Positions 1 through 8,340 of a stretch of DNA of 64,000 nucleotides are shown piece by piece. The stretch is from Thalassobius sp. I31.1. Its GTDB lineage: Bacteria > Pseudomonadota > Alphaproteobacteria > Rhodobacterales > Rhodobacteraceae. Where the stretch lies: positions 38,783-102,782 of the forward strand of contig NZ_PWAA01000004.1 in assembly GCF_003031585.1 (NCBI RefSeq). The letters are read 5' to 3'. The position numbers were made by a program, and so were the translations under genes. Under the pieces are notes generated by a model that was given only the letters and a program-made list of their open reading frames with translations, had not been told where the DNA came from and made no database searches. Positions within the stretch are counted from its first letter, which is position 1; every line of letters starts with the position of its first letter.

Positions 1-843
1 CACGGCCTGACCAAATGCAGCATCATCGGTGATCAGGATAGATTGCGCGCTTTCGTCATGTTCGGCCTGGCTCAGCAGATCTACAGCGATCCAATCCGGG
101 TCATTGTCTTTATCCGCGATCACCAGGATTTCACTGGGGCCTGCGATCATATCGATACCGACTTTGCCGAACACACGGCGCTTTGCGGCGGCAACAAAAG
201 CATTGCCCGGGCCGGTAATCTTATCAACAGGCGTAATGGTGTCGGTTCCATAAGCCAGCGCGGCAATGGCCTGCGCGCCACCGATACGGGCGATGTTGTC
301 GACGCCAGACAGCTGTGCAGCAAGGATCACCAGAGGGTTCACAATACCATCGGGTGTTGGCACGGTGATGGTCAGGTTTTTCACGCCAGCAACTTTGGCC
401 GGGATCGCGTTCATCAGAACCGATGATGGATAGCTTGCCAGTCCGCCAGGCACATAAAGGCCCGCAGAATCGACAGCGCCCCAGCGCCAGCCAAGGGTTG
501 CGCCCGTTTCGTCTGTCCAGCTTTCGTCTTGTGGCAGCTGACGCGCGTGATAGGCGCGGATGCGTTCCGCTGCCAGTTCCAGCGCGGCACGATCGGTTTC
601 ATTCACCTTCGCGCATTCAGCTTTGATCTCAGCCTCGGAAAGCAGGATCTGATCCGCCGTCAATTCCATCCGATCAAACTTCGCCGTCAATTCCAGCACC
701 GCCGCATCCCCGCGCGTACGCACGTCGGCAATAATATCGCGGACCACATCATCAACTTCTGGCGAATCTTCGCGCTTGGTGGTCAGGAAAGCGGCAAAGC
801 GGCTTTCGAAATCAGGATCGGAGGAATTCAGAAAGATCGGCAT
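1..843 (-). CDS. hisD: Histidinol dehydrogenase, C-terminal part missing (window edge)
   Basis: NAD-dependent histidinol dehydrogenase carries out the last two steps of histidine synthesis in the cytoplasm. The start ATG is at 843 and 281 codons run off the left edge; the family is about 430 residues, so roughly a third is missing. Family landmarks visible: GWRWG, GLYVPGG, GGAQAIAALAYGT, KITGPGN and GPSEILVIAD, followed by SQAEHD, which carries a zinc-site region. It is the last visible gene of a minus-strand block (murA, DUF2948, GNAT, hisD), an arrangement familiar in Rhodobacterales. The 54-bp gap to the GNAT gene allows co-transcription. Identification is secure; only the missing C-terminus is unknown. 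Confidence 0.96.
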   Translation of the reverse strand, partial: MPIFLNSSDPDFESRFAAFLTTKREDSPEVDDVVRDIIADVRTRGDAAVLELTAKFDRMELTADQILLSEAEIKAECAKVNETDRAALELAAERIRAYHARQLPQDESWTDETGATLGWRWGAVDSAGLYVPGGLASYPSSVLMNAIPAKVAGVKNLTITVPTPDGIVNPLVILAAQLSGVDNIARIGGAQAIAALAYGTDTITPVDKITGPGNAFVAAAKRRVFGKVGIDMIAGPSEILVIADKDNDPDWIAVDLLSQAEHDESAQSILITDDAAFGQAV

Positions 844-897
844 AGCAGGTGTCCGCAAAGAAAGATTGCCTGTCCATAGCGCGCGCGCGCCGTTGTC

Positions 898-1392
898 TCA
901 AGGGGCAGGGGGCCGCAGCATATAAATACCCGGCGCATTGTCGGTGGCGCAGAAGCATTTTGCATCATCCGGGGCAGGGGCCGTGATGAAGCCAAGGCGT
1001 TCATAGGCGCGGATCGCCGGGGTGTTGTCCGCACGTACCAGAAGTTCGGCATGTTTGCCTGTGGGAATGCAATGTTCGATCAGCCTGTCTGCAATTCCCT
1101 GCCCGCGATGCGCGGGTTGCACCCAGATACTGAAGAGGCGCAGAAAATCTGCTGGCCGCGGGGCGGCAACAGGGTGGCAGGCGGCAATCGCAACGGGGGT
1201 GTCTTTGGCAAAGGCTGCACAGACTGTGTTGCGCTGCAGAGAGGCCTGCAAATCCGCATCATCGCGCTCGTCAAATTCTGCCAGCGGTTCGTCAAACTGC
1301 GCAGGTGCATCCACAAGGGCAGCCCGGCGCACAGCGCGCCAAAGCAAATGATCCGCCGGGGTCAGGCGGCGGATCGTATAATTATGCGTCAT
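898..1392 (-). CDS. GNAT-family N-acetyltransferase
   Basis: A 164-residue single-domain GNAT acetyltransferase; such enzymes move an acetyl group from acetyl-CoA to an amine, and the substrate here is not predictable. The RRLTPADHLLWRAVRRAAL start is typical, the acetyl-CoA-binding signature is HRGQGIADRLI, and NTPAIRAYERLGF is the usual C-terminal motif. I chose the ATG at 1392 because the protein then begins MTHNYTIRR, as expected; an in-frame upstream start would add 15 residues with no homologous look. The start overlaps the end of the DUF2948 gene by 11 bp, so the two are probably translationally coupled in the murA-hisD operon. Confidence 0.85.
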   Translation of the reverse strand: MTHNYTIRRLTPADHLLWRAVRRAALVDAPAQFDEPLAEFDERDDADLQASLQRNTVCAAFAKDTPVAIAACHPVAAPRPADFLRLFSIWVQPAHRGQGIADRLIEHCIPTGKHAELLVRADNTPAIRAYERLGFITAPAPDDAKCFCATDNAPGIYMLRPPAP

Positions 1393-1855
1393 GTCCGGGC
1401 GCTTGCTTAGAGGGCGCGACATAAGGACGGGTGACATCTTTGAGCGAGATATTCACCGCTTCGACATTCAGGGCAATTGCCCCGTCACCGGACAGGGTCA
1501 GCGTCAGTCGGCCCATGCCATCTTCGCCAGCTTCAAATTCCACGGCCATCAGGGAATAGACCGTGTCTTCATCGCGTGAAACCCCCTGGGTCTGTACGCC
1601 CAGCACGTCTTCCACCATCAGGACAGACTGCACCCGTTCAAAGTTACGGCCACGGCGTTCTGCGGCGGTTTTGTCTTCCCAGCGGAAGCGGTTCAATAGG
1701 ATCGCAAAGCGGCGTTCCCCCTTGAGGAATGACATCTCATTGCCCGGAAAAACCGCATCCTGCGTCAGGGCGGACATGACTTTCAGATCATCCGCATCTG
1801 CAGCCATCAGGCGCAGGGGTTGTTCTGCGCCATCTTCAAAACTTGCGTCCATCAT
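1382..1855 (-). CDS. DUF2948 family protein
   Basis: A 157-residue cytoplasmic protein of unknown function, matching the DUF2948 family by its [22 protein letters not shown] opening region, the [14 protein letters not shown] segment and a C-terminal region ending in a DVTRPYVA element. It sits between murA and hisD, its usual place in Rhodobacterales. Its ATG overlaps the murA stop codon by 2 bases (ATGA type), and a second in-frame ATG directly follows. No catalytic motif is visible. Conserved linkage to murA suggests co-expression with peptidoglycan precursor synthesis, but that is inference. Confidence 0.85.
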   Translation of the reverse strand: MMDASFEDGAEQPLRLMAADADDLKVMSALTQDAVFPGNEMSFLKGERRFAILLNRFRWEDKTAAERRGRNFERVQSVLMVEDVLGVQTQGVSRDEDTVYSLMAVEFEAGEDGMGRLTLTLSGDGAIALNVEAVNISLKDVTRPYVAPSKQAPGHDA

Positions 1856-3123
1856 TCGTCTTTGATCCTTTCAATCTGTGCGTCAACGCCAGAGAATTTA
1901 CGCACCACCTGTTCATAACCGCGATCCAGATGATACACACGGCTGACACGGGTTTCGCCTTCTGCAGCCAGACCTGCCAGGATCAGCGAAACTGACGCAC
2001 GCAGATCTGTCGCCATCACAGGTGCGCCTTTCAGACGGTTCACGCCATGCACGGTTGCTGTACCGCCGTTAACTTCGATATTTGCACCCATACGGATCAG
2101 TTCCGGGGCATGCATAAAGCGGTTCTCAAAGATCTTCTCTTCCAGAACGGATGTGCCCTCTGCGGTACACAGCAGTGCCATCATTTGTGCCTGGAGGTCG
2201 GTCGGGAAGCCGGGGAAAGGTTCAGTCACCACATCAACGGCGGACAGACGGCCGTTTTTGCGCGCCACCTTCAGGCCGCGTTCTGTTTCGGTCACGGAAA
2301 TCCCGGCGGTATCCAGCTTTTCACAGAAAGCTTCGATCAGGTTTATACGGCCGCCCAGCAGTTCAACCTCACCACCGGCAATCGCCGGGGCCAGCATATA
2401 GGTGCCAAGTTCGATCCGGTCGGTCACAACCGGATGTGTTGCGCCGTGCAGACGATCCACGCCCTGAATGGTGATCGACGGGCTGCCATCGCCTTCAATC
2501 TGGGCACCCATTTTGCGCAGGCAATCCGCAAGATCGACAATTTCAGGTTCACGGGCGGCGTTGTTGATAACCGTTGTCCCCTTCGCAAGGGTCGCCGCCA
2601 TCATGATGTTTTCCGTCGCACCAACAGAGGCAAATGGGAAATCAATCACAGCGCCCTTCAGGCCACCCATCGGGGCTTTGGCGTGCAGGTAGCCATCTTT
2701 CAGTTCAATCGTCGCACCCATGGCTTCCAGACCGTTGGTGTGAATGTCCATCGGGCGTGCGCCAATTGCGCAACCGCCGGGCAGGGACACTACAGCCTGA
2801 CCTTCACGCGCCAGCAGCGGGCCAAGGACCAGGTTTGAGGCACGCATTTTGCGCACAATGTCATATTCCGCCACATGGTTGATCGCACCGTGGCAGGACA
2901 TAGCCTGCACCTGACCGTCCTGCATGGATGTCACTTCTGCGCCCAGTGATTCCAGCAGCTGGGTCATCGTTTTGATGTCTGACAGACGCGGGGCATTTGT
3001 CAGTGTCAGGGGCTCTTCACTCAGCAATGTTGCCGGCATCAGGGTCAGGCAGGCGTTTTTCGCACCCGCAATCGGAATCACCCCGGACAGTTCTTTGCCA
3101 CCATTTACAATTATTGAATCCAT
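1852..3123 (-). CDS. murA: UDP-N-acetylglucosamine 1-carboxyvinyltransferase
   Basis: Transfers enolpyruvate from PEP to UDP-GlcNAc, the committed cytoplasmic step of peptidoglycan synthesis. At 423 residues it is close to the family's usual length. Visible landmarks: the N-terminal [15 protein letters not shown] segment with the substrate-binding Lys-Asn pair, [13 protein letters not shown] with the catalytic cysteine (so not the fosfomycin-resistant Asp variant), and [12 protein letters not shown] near the C-terminus. It is followed by DUF2948 with overlapping stop and start and preceded 30 bp upstream by a small basic protein gene, all on the minus strand. Confidence 0.97.
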   Translation of the reverse strand: MDSIIVNGGKELSGVIPIAGAKNACLTLMPATLLSEEPLTLTNAPRLSDIKTMTQLLESLGAEVTSMQDGQVQAMSCHGAINHVAEYDIVRKMRASNLVLGPLLAREGQAVVSLPGGCAIGARPMDIHTNGLEAMGATIELKDGYLHAKAPMGGLKGAVIDFPFASVGATENIMMAATLAKGTTVINNAAREPEIVDLADCLRKMGAQIEGDGSPSITIQGVDRLHGATHPVVTDRIELGTYMLAPAIAGGEVELLGGRINLIEAFCEKLDTAGISVTETERGLKVARKNGRLSAVDVVTEPFPGFPTDLQAQMMALLCTAEGTSVLEEKIFENRFMHAPELIRMGANIEVNGGTATVHGVNRLKGAPVMATDLRASVSLILAGLAAEGETRVSRVYHLDRGYEQVVRKFSGVDAQIERIKDE

Positions 3124-3153
3124 ATCACTGCCCGCCTGTCTTTAATTCATTGC

Positions 3154-3339
3154 TCATTTCGTGTCGTCAGCCGTGCTTTCAGCGCTTGGTTTCGCCGCCA
3201 CACGTGCCCGCGATTGCGCTTTGCGGCGCCCCATATTCGACTTCAATGCTGCTTTTAAACGTTCTTCACGTTGCTGGGCAGCGGTTTTTTTACTTTTCTG
3301 CCCGGTCTGGGCGGTATCTTTCTCATGTGCCATAGCCAT
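3154..3339 (-). CDS. Small basic hypothetical protein upstream of murA
   Basis: A 61-residue lysine/arginine-rich soluble protein beginning MAMAHEKDTAQ and ending in a short acidic tail. It contains a KKTAAQQREERLKAALK stretch predicted to be helical, then an MGRRKAQSRAR segment. I chose the ATG at 3339 because GGGG lies six bases upstream; an upstream TTG would add six residues. Small proteins of this kind are common directly upstream of murA in Rhodobacterales, and the 30-bp gap suggests one transcript. Function unknown; the charge pattern would suit nucleic acid or ribosome association, but nothing shows it. Confidence 0.7.
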   Translation of the reverse strand: MAMAHEKDTAQTGQKSKKTAAQQREERLKAALKSNMGRRKAQSRARVAAKPSAESTADDTK

Positions 3340-3430
3340 TCGTACCCCGAGGCGCAAAAAACGTCCAGTTTGCGCTTGCGTCTGTCATGAATTGAGTTTA
3401 ATCAGCCGCACATCGGACGAAAGTTCAGAT

Positions 3431-3505
3431 GCTGTGGTAGCTCAGTGGTAGAGCGCGTCATTGGTAATGACGAGGTCGGGAGTTCAATCCTCCCTCACAG
3501 CACCA
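3431..3505 (+). tRNA. tRNA-Thr(GGT)
   Basis: A 75-base cloverleaf with encoded CCA. The acceptor stem GCTGTGG pairs with TCACAGC (one G-T), the D stem is GCTC/GAGC, the anticodon stem CGTCA/TGACG carries loop TTGGTAA giving anticodon GGT, and the T stem is GGGAG/CTCCC with loop TTCAATC. All stems were checked by eye. It reads ACC and ACT threonine codons. It is divergent from the murA block and no other tRNA is adjacent. Confidence 0.96.
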
Positions 3506-3597
3506 GTTACATATCTCACCTTTAATTCTTCGAAGATTTGCTTGATCGCAAGCAGCACCTTTTTGCTCAGAAATAGTACGAGCTGTGAGGTGAATTT

Positions 3598-3669
3598 ATG
3601 CGTTTTTCGGCTTCCTCAGGGGCATATTTCTACCTGAAAGAAAGCGTGAAAGCAGGCGCTGGCTGTTAA
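3598..3669 (+). CDS. Possible 23-codon small ORF downstream of tRNA-Thr
   Basis: ATG at 3598 opens 23 codons ending in TAA and is preceded seven bases upstream by a good ribosome-binding sequence, GAGGTGA. The peptide starts MRFSASSG and ends KAGAGC, with a central aromatic YFY. It resembles no family I know. It lies about 90 bp after the tRNA and 60 bp before a strong hairpin terminator. Support is only the Shine-Dalgarno, start and stop; it may instead be part of an untranslated small RNA ending at the terminator. Confidence 0.3.
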   Translation: MRFSASSGAYFYLKESVKAGAGC

Positions 3670-3730
3670 GTTTTCAGGACTTATTGTGCCTGGTGACAGG
3701 CGCCGCCGCGTGGTGTTCGTTTGGCCTATG

Positions 3731-3767
3731 AAAAACGCCTTCCCAACGAGATTGGAAAGGCGTTTTT
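3731..3767. terminator. Bidirectional rho-independent terminator
   Basis: AAAAACGCCTT pairs with AAGGCGTTTTT across an inner CCCAA/TTGG stem and a short loop. A-rich and T-rich flanks make it functional in both directions: for the tRNA-Thr/small-ORF transcript on the plus strand and for the lipoprotein gene on the minus strand. Confidence 0.85.
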
Positions 3768-3790
3768 GTTTGTTTCTTATCTGAACTCTA

Positions 3791-4036
3791 TCAGCGATTT
3801 GCGAGGCGACGATTACCTTCGCGGATACAGACGTTGTTTGCTTCCCGAATAGTCATACCTTCAGGGGCCAGGATCGCTTCATCCCAGAGCACACGGTTTT
3901 CAGTGTACAGCTGACAAACGACTGTACCTTTTTCAGTCTCAACCTGAACCGGAGTGGTTGCGTAGGATTGTTGATCGATACAGCCTGCAAGGGCAACGGT
4001 TGCGATAGTTGTAGCCATTATAGTGACTGTTTTCAT
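3791..4036 (-). CDS. Small putative lipoprotein
   Basis: An 81-residue protein starting MKTVTIMATTIATVALAGC; the LAGC lipobox and a hydrophobic stretch mark a lipoprotein signal, giving a mature chain of about 63 residues. Two later cysteines (VVCQLY and NVCIREG) could form a disulfide. The ATG at 4036 has GGAG seven bases upstream and gives a cleaner signal peptide than the in-frame start six codons earlier. It is monocistronic, ending at a strong terminator. No family recognised; an envelope role is likely from the signal alone. Confidence 0.7.
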   Translation of the reverse strand: MKTVTIMATTIATVALAGCIDQQSYATTPVQVETEKGTVVCQLYTENRVLWDEAILAPEGMTIREANNVCIREGNRRLANR

Positions 4037-4276
4037 AAGATAACTCCTGAACATTTATACCTGAGGTCAACACTGTTGATATACGCCAGTTTGTCAAAAA
4101 ACAATTTATCGAAACAGACATAGGTTCAATAATTCGCATTATTCACACAGTTTTGCAGCTTTATGCGACATTATTGCAGGGGAATACACGCTTTGGGTGC
4201 ATTTTGGGGTTCCTGACGGAGGAGTGATCTCACTTTTCAGGAAACAATACTCATGACAGTGGGGATTGTGCCTGTT

Positions 4277-5071
4277 TCAGGATGCGTCCGTGCCGCTGGA
4301 TGAGGTGATTCCCAGTTCGTGAGATAACCGCAGGCTTGCGACGATTTCATTTTCTTCCCGCGTTCGTTGCGCTTCCAGGCAGCCTGCGACGTAATCCATA
4401 TGCACTTCACAGGCTTCACGTGCTTTTTGCGGGTTCCTCAGTTGAAGGGCGTCGTTGATCGCCCGGTGTTGTTCCAGCATTGTTGTTGCGGTTGTTTCCT
4501 GATCGAACATGGCCTGACGGTTGTAAAAGACACCGCGCTGCAAAAGTTCAAACATAGACCGCATCATATGTAGCATCACCACATTGTGGCTGGCTTCCAT
4601 GATGGACAGGTGAAATTCTGCATCCAGCTGGGCTTCCAGCCGGTCGTCGCCCGCGGCATGGGCTTTTTCCATCTTCTGAAAGATTGTGTCGATAACCTTC
4701 AGGTCGGTGTCAGATGCACAGGAAGCTGCACGCTGTGCGGCCAGTCCTTCCATGTCGCGACGAAAATTCACATAGTCAGCAACAGCACGGTCATGACTTG
4801 CAAAAAGCGTGACAAGCGCGTTGGAAAAAGCGGACCCCAGAACTTCGGTGACAAAAATCCCGGCACCGGCACGTTTTTCAAGCAGCCCTTTGTCCTGCAG
4901 GCTGGAGATAGCTTCGCGCAGGGATGGGCGCGAAACCCCCAGGCGTTCCGCAAGATCACGTTCTGCGGGCAGACGTTCCCCAGGGCGCAGAATGCCCTGA
5001 AGGATGAGTTCCTCAATCTGATGATCCACAGCTTCGGCCAGCTTTTGTGGCTGAATTTTCTGAAAAGGCAT
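4277..5071 (-). CDS. FadR/PdhR-type GntR transcriptional regulator
   Basis: A 264-residue repressor-type regulator. Residues about 10-75 form the GntR winged helix-turn-helix (PGERLPAERDLAERLGVSRPSLREAI is the typical recognition region), and residues about 95-235 are an all-helical FCD ligand domain with the DAEFHLSIMEASHN and MLEQHRAINDAL metal or ligand motifs. This subgroup (PdhR, LldR, GlcC) senses small organic acids such as pyruvate, lactate or glycolate. The start at 5071 has GGAG five bases upstream. A perfect symmetric site begins 17 bp upstream, consistent with autoregulation. No metabolic target is adjacent, so the ligand is not inferred. Confidence 0.88.
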   Translation of the reverse strand: MPFQKIQPQKLAEAVDHQIEELILQGILRPGERLPAERDLAERLGVSRPSLREAISSLQDKGLLEKRAGAGIFVTEVLGSAFSNALVTLFASHDRAVADYVNFRRDMEGLAAQRAASCASDTDLKVIDTIFQKMEKAHAAGDDRLEAQLDAEFHLSIMEASHNVVMLHMMRSMFELLQRGVFYNRQAMFDQETTATTMLEQHRAINDALQLRNPQKAREACEVHMDYVAGCLEAQRTREENEIVASLRLSHELGITSSSGTDAS

Positions 5072-5087
5072 GCGGGCTCCTGTCTGT

Positions 5088-5106
5088 TGGTCAGATTATA
5101 TGACCA
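5088..5106. promoter_or_regulatory. Candidate GntR operator
   Basis: TGGTCA-N7-TGACCA is a perfect 6-bp inverted repeat 17 bp upstream of the GntR gene start. FadR-family regulators bind TGGT...ACCA-type palindromes, so autoregulation is the simplest reading. The half-sites are seen directly; the role is inferred. Confidence 0.6.
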
Positions 5107-5122
5107 CTGGTCCTGCCAGACA

Positions 5123-5153
5123 AATAAAAACGGCCAGGACATGCCTGGCCGTT
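5123..5153 (-). terminator. Rho-independent terminator of the OmpA-family gene
   Basis: On the minus strand AACGGCCAGG, a five-base loop, CCTGGCCGTT and then TTTTATTTG form a classic terminator 25 bp downstream of the OmpA-family stop codon. It insulates that gene from the GntR promoter region. Confidence 0.85.
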
Positions 5154-5177
5154 GGTGTTCTGAATTTATCTGCCGGA

Positions 5178-5828
5178 TCAGTTCGGGCGGATAATGATCT
5201 CTACCCGGCGGTTCTGTGCGCGGCCTTCGTGGGTCAGGTTTGTGGCGACAGGTTCATTCTCGCCACGGCCAAAGGCGCGGATGCGATGCGACGCGACACC
5301 AGAATTGCGCAGAACGGTTGCCACAGATGCAGCACGGCGGGAGGACAGATCCTGGTTATAACCGGCATCCCCTGTGTTGTCGGTGTGGCCGATGACTTCG
5401 ACAGTGCTGTCAGGATATTGGTTCAGGCTGTGTGCCAACGTGCGCAGATCATTTTGCAGAGAACCGGTCAGGCCTGCGCTGTCCACCGCGAAAAGCACAT
5501 CCTGTGGCATGGTCACCACCAGGTGGTCGCCGTTGTTGGTAACATCTACATTATTGCCCAGATCGCGGTTCAGTTCTTCGGCCTGCTGGTCAAGATAGCT
5601 GCCCACACCTGCGCCAAGGATGGCGCCAACAGCTGCGCCTACAGCGGCATTCTTCAACCGATCACTGCCGCTTTCACGCGTGCCGCCAATTACAGCCCCA
5701 AGACCAGCGCCGATCAGCGCACCGTTTTGCGTACGGGTGTTGCCGTTCTGTGGTTCAGGTGTAACGCAGCCCGCCAGGGCGATCGTACCTGCACAAAGAA
5801 GGACGACGGAAGATTTTGCACGGATCAT
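5178..5828 (-). CDS. OmpA-family outer-membrane lipoprotein with glycine-zipper
   Basis: A 216-residue protein. The ATG at 5828 gives a signal peptide with lipobox LAGC (TIALAGCV). Residues about 35-80 contain two glycine-rich zipper segments (GALIGAGLGAVIGG and AAVGAAVGAILGAGVG), and residues about 105-215 are an OmpA/MotB peptidoglycan-binding domain (VEVIGHTDNTGD, RRAASVATVL, GRGENEPVATN, RAQNRRVEI). This is the YiaD-like architecture, anchoring the outer membrane to peptidoglycan. Longer in-frame starts upstream were rejected because they would bury the signal peptide. The gene has its own terminator and is probably monocistronic. Confidence 0.9.
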   Translation of the reverse strand: MIRAKSSVVLLCAGTIALAGCVTPEPQNGNTRTQNGALIGAGLGAVIGGTRESGSDRLKNAAVGAAVGAILGAGVGSYLDQQAEELNRDLGNNVDVTNNGDHLVVTMPQDVLFAVDSAGLTGSLQNDLRTLAHSLNQYPDSTVEVIGHTDNTGDAGYNQDLSSRRAASVATVLRNSGVASHRIRAFGRGENEPVATNLTHEGRAQNRRVEIIIRPN

Positions 5829-6009
5829 AAGATGCCTCGTAATTTTGTCTGTTTCGTTGCTCTGACATATAGGGCGTAGGCGGCTGTTATTAAATATCAA
5901 CACCATGTTATCCCATTTAACAGCATAAACCGGCTTGTCCGGATGGGGTGATTCTGTCAGATGTTTCGTGTATTTTCTGTCTATCAAGACCCGGAAGGAA
6001 CAGGCATTG

Positions 6010-7443
6010 ATGTCATCAATGATGCGATTTTCTTTGAAGTTGGCTCCGGTGCTGGCTGCTTTTGTCGTAGTACTAATTGCGGTTATAGACCCGGATGGAA
6101 AGCTTTCCCCTGACAGTACTGGGTATCTGGAAATCGCCCATTATAATCTGACTGGCTTTTTCCATCATGGAAACCCGGATCACCGGTATGTTCCTGGTGG
6201 TGCATGGGTGACGCTATGGCCACCACTTTACCCTGCGCTGATTGCATTAGTCAGTAAGTTAGCGGGGCTTTCAGTCTTTGTGGCGTCTAAACTGCTGGGC
6301 GTTGTTTTCCTGCTCGGCTCTGTTGCCGTTGTTTGTCGGCACTTCACTACTTTCGGTGCAGTTCCTGCTCTGGTTCTGGTGACATATGGCAACCTGAAGA
6401 TCTGGTCTCACACCTGGAGCGAAGCGCCGTTCATCTTCTTGCTTGTCGTGCTTTCTGTTCTCCTGAGCCGTATTATGGATTATAAGGCCGGATCGCTGAA
6501 CCGTTTACTGGCGGGTGTTTATCTCTGTCTGACAGCGATTTTCCTGACCCGCTATATTGGTTTGTTTTCGCTTGGATCTGTCGGAGTGGTAGGGCTTTTA
6601 ACGCTTCTTCAGGGGCGCTGGTCTGTGACACTACGGCTGTTTATCACAGCAATTTTGTCCGCGCTCACATCGGGCGCATGGCTGTGGCTAAACTACCATT
6701 TGACTGGCAACCTCATGGGGCCGGATCGTATTCCGGCGCCCGAGGGGCATGGTGAACTTTTGCTTGCACTGACGGGAGGGCTTCTGGACTCCAGTATTCC
6801 CTTCGTTCTGTTCTTGCCTTTTTTGATCCTGTGGGTGTTGCGTGGCGCACCACGGGGGCCTGTGGTTCAAGTGCCCGTTGGCATCTCTGGCTTTCTGGTG
6901 GTGGGCCTTACTTATCTGGCTGCGATCATCTACGCGCGATGGACTACACAATTTGACAGCTTCAACGTTCGCCTGCTCAGCCCGGGGGTGAATTTGTTGT
7001 TGATCGCTTTCTTTGCATCTGTTTGCCAGAATTGGGAAAGAGGTCTGCAACTTGCCAGCCGTTTCCTGATCGGAGTCGTATTTCTCTCACTCCTGGTACC
7101 TTCGGGGCGAGCCGCTCGGGATTACACCGGTGCCAGCTATTTTTCCAAAAATCTCGAACGGCGTGCAACCTATGAGCAGATTGCACCGGGCAGTGTGGTT
7201 CTCTTTGGTTCTCCGCATCTGAAATACCTGCGTCCTGATGTGCGTGTAGCGGGCCCTCTTTTTAAACCCTATGCTCCAGAAGATGAAACGTGGGATGCGT
7301 TCATTGCCAGGGTAAATGGGCCTTTTGAGTTTTGGATGGAATCATCAGCACAGCAGTGGATGAGTTCCTTACATTTTGATGAATCCGTGCGCGCGGTTCT
7401 GCAGCAGCATTCCGGACAATCGCTACAACCCTTCAGGCCCTAG
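6010..7443 (+). CDS. Multi-spanning membrane protein, probable GT-C-fold glycosyltransferase
   Basis: A 477-residue protein with about ten or eleven hydrophobic segments and a short soluble C-terminal region. The first periplasmic loop has the pattern SPDSTGYLEIA followed by a WPPLYP segment, the layout of GT-C enzymes (ArnT/GT39 and related), in which an early Asp is catalytic and the sugar donor is polyprenyl-linked. I chose the ATG at 6010 because GGAAGGA lies about ten bases upstream; an earlier start would add 25 non-hydrophobic residues. The 3' end overlaps the convergent Ada-like gene by 11 bp. Substrate unknown; the GT-C assignment rests on fold-level pattern only. Confidence 0.6.
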   Translation: MSSMMRFSLKLAPVLAAFVVVLIAVIDPDGKLSPDSTGYLEIAHYNLTGFFHHGNPDHRYVPGGAWVTLWPPLYPALIALVSKLAGLSVFVASKLLGVVFLLGSVAVVCRHFTTFGAVPALVLVTYGNLKIWSHTWSEAPFIFLLVVLSVLLSRIMDYKAGSLNRLLAGVYLCLTAIFLTRYIGLFSLGSVGVVGLLTLLQGRWSVTLRLFITAILSALTSGAWLWLNYHLTGNLMGPDRIPAPEGHGELLLALTGGLLDSSIPFVLFLPFLILWVLRGAPRGPVVQVPVGISGFLVVGLTYLAAIIYARWTTQFDSFNVRLLSPGVNLLLIAFFASVCQNWERGLQLASRFLIGVVFLSLLVPSGRAARDYTGASYFSKNLERRATYEQIAPGSVVLFGSPHLKYLRPDVRVAGPLFKPYAPEDETWDAFIARVNGPFEFWMESSAQQWMSSLHFDESVRAVLQQHSGQSLQPFRP

Positions 7444-8278
7444 ACGTTCTTCCTGCATCCGCCCGTGCTCCTTCCCAGGCCAGCATGGCACGTTTGACGG
7501 GCAGGCCCCAGTGGTAGCCGCCAAGTGCGCCGGATTTGCGCAGGGCGCGGTGGCAGGGGATCAGCCAGGAGACCGGGTTTCGCCCGACGGCGGTGCCAAC
7601 AGCCCGCTGGGCGCGGGGGGCACCGATGGCGCTGGCGATTTCGGAATAGGTGGTAACATGGCCGGATGGGATCTGAAGAAGGGCCTCCCAGACTTTGATC
7701 TGCATGGGCGCGCCGATCAGCACGAGACTGGTTTCTTTGCCGCCGATTGCACCGTCGATCCAGGGTTTCAGAAGGGGTTCGTTTTGCACGAAGTTGGCCC
7801 GGGGCCAGCGCGATTGCATATCCGCCAGGGCTGTGTCGCGTCCGCATTCAGATGTGAAGGCCAGACCGCAGAGCCCTTTGTCTGTGCCCATGGCCAGCAT
7901 TTCGCCAAAGGGCCCGTCAAACCAGCCCTGATAGATCGTAAGACCTTCGCCTTTGGCGGCATAGACGCCAGGGCTCATGGCTTCCCAGCGGACAAACATA
8001 TCATGCAGACGCCCGCCGCCAGACAGTCCGGTGGCATGGGCGGTGTCGAGCACAGAAAACCGGTCGCGCAGCAGATCTTTGGCGTGGCCCAGTTGCAGAT
8101 ATTGCTGATAGCGCTTGGGCGAAACACCAACCCAGCGGGAAAAGACCCGTTGAAAATGGGCCGGGGACATTTGCATTTTTGCCGCCAGATCATCCAGCGA
8201 CAAGGGTGCGTCTGATGCGTCGATTTCATCCAGCGCGCGGCGGATCAGGGAAAAGTGATAGGCTTCATCCATCTGCAT
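7433..8278 (-). CDS. Ada-like AraC/methylated-DNA-protein cysteine methyltransferase
   Basis: A 281-residue protein. Residues about 5-105 are an AraC helix-turn-helix (LSLDDLAAKMQMSPAHFQRVF), about 110-190 a ribonuclease-like domain, and about 195-275 the alkyl-acceptor domain with IPSGHVTTYSEIA and the active-site PCHR in NPVSWLIPCHRALRK. The N-terminal zinc/phosphotriester domain of E. coli Ada is absent, so it should repair O6-alkylguanine but not sense phosphotriester damage that way. The start at 8278 has AAAGGAG with six-base spacing; an upstream GTG adds six residues. It ends in an 11-bp overlap with the convergent membrane protein gene. Confidence 0.9.
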   Translation of the reverse strand: MQMDEAYHFSLIRRALDEIDASDAPLSLDDLAAKMQMSPAHFQRVFSRWVGVSPKRYQQYLQLGHAKDLLRDRFSVLDTAHATGLSGGGRLHDMFVRWEAMSPGVYAAKGEGLTIYQGWFDGPFGEMLAMGTDKGLCGLAFTSECGRDTALADMQSRWPRANFVQNEPLLKPWIDGAIGGKETSLVLIGAPMQIKVWEALLQIPSGHVTTYSEIASAIGAPRAQRAVGTAVGRNPVSWLIPCHRALRKSGALGGYHWGLPVKRAMLAWEGARADAGRTSRA

Positions 8279-8340
8279 TTTGGTCTCCTTTGACACAAAG
8301 GTGCATGTTTCAGCGCGCCTGATCGACCCGTTTTTTGCGC

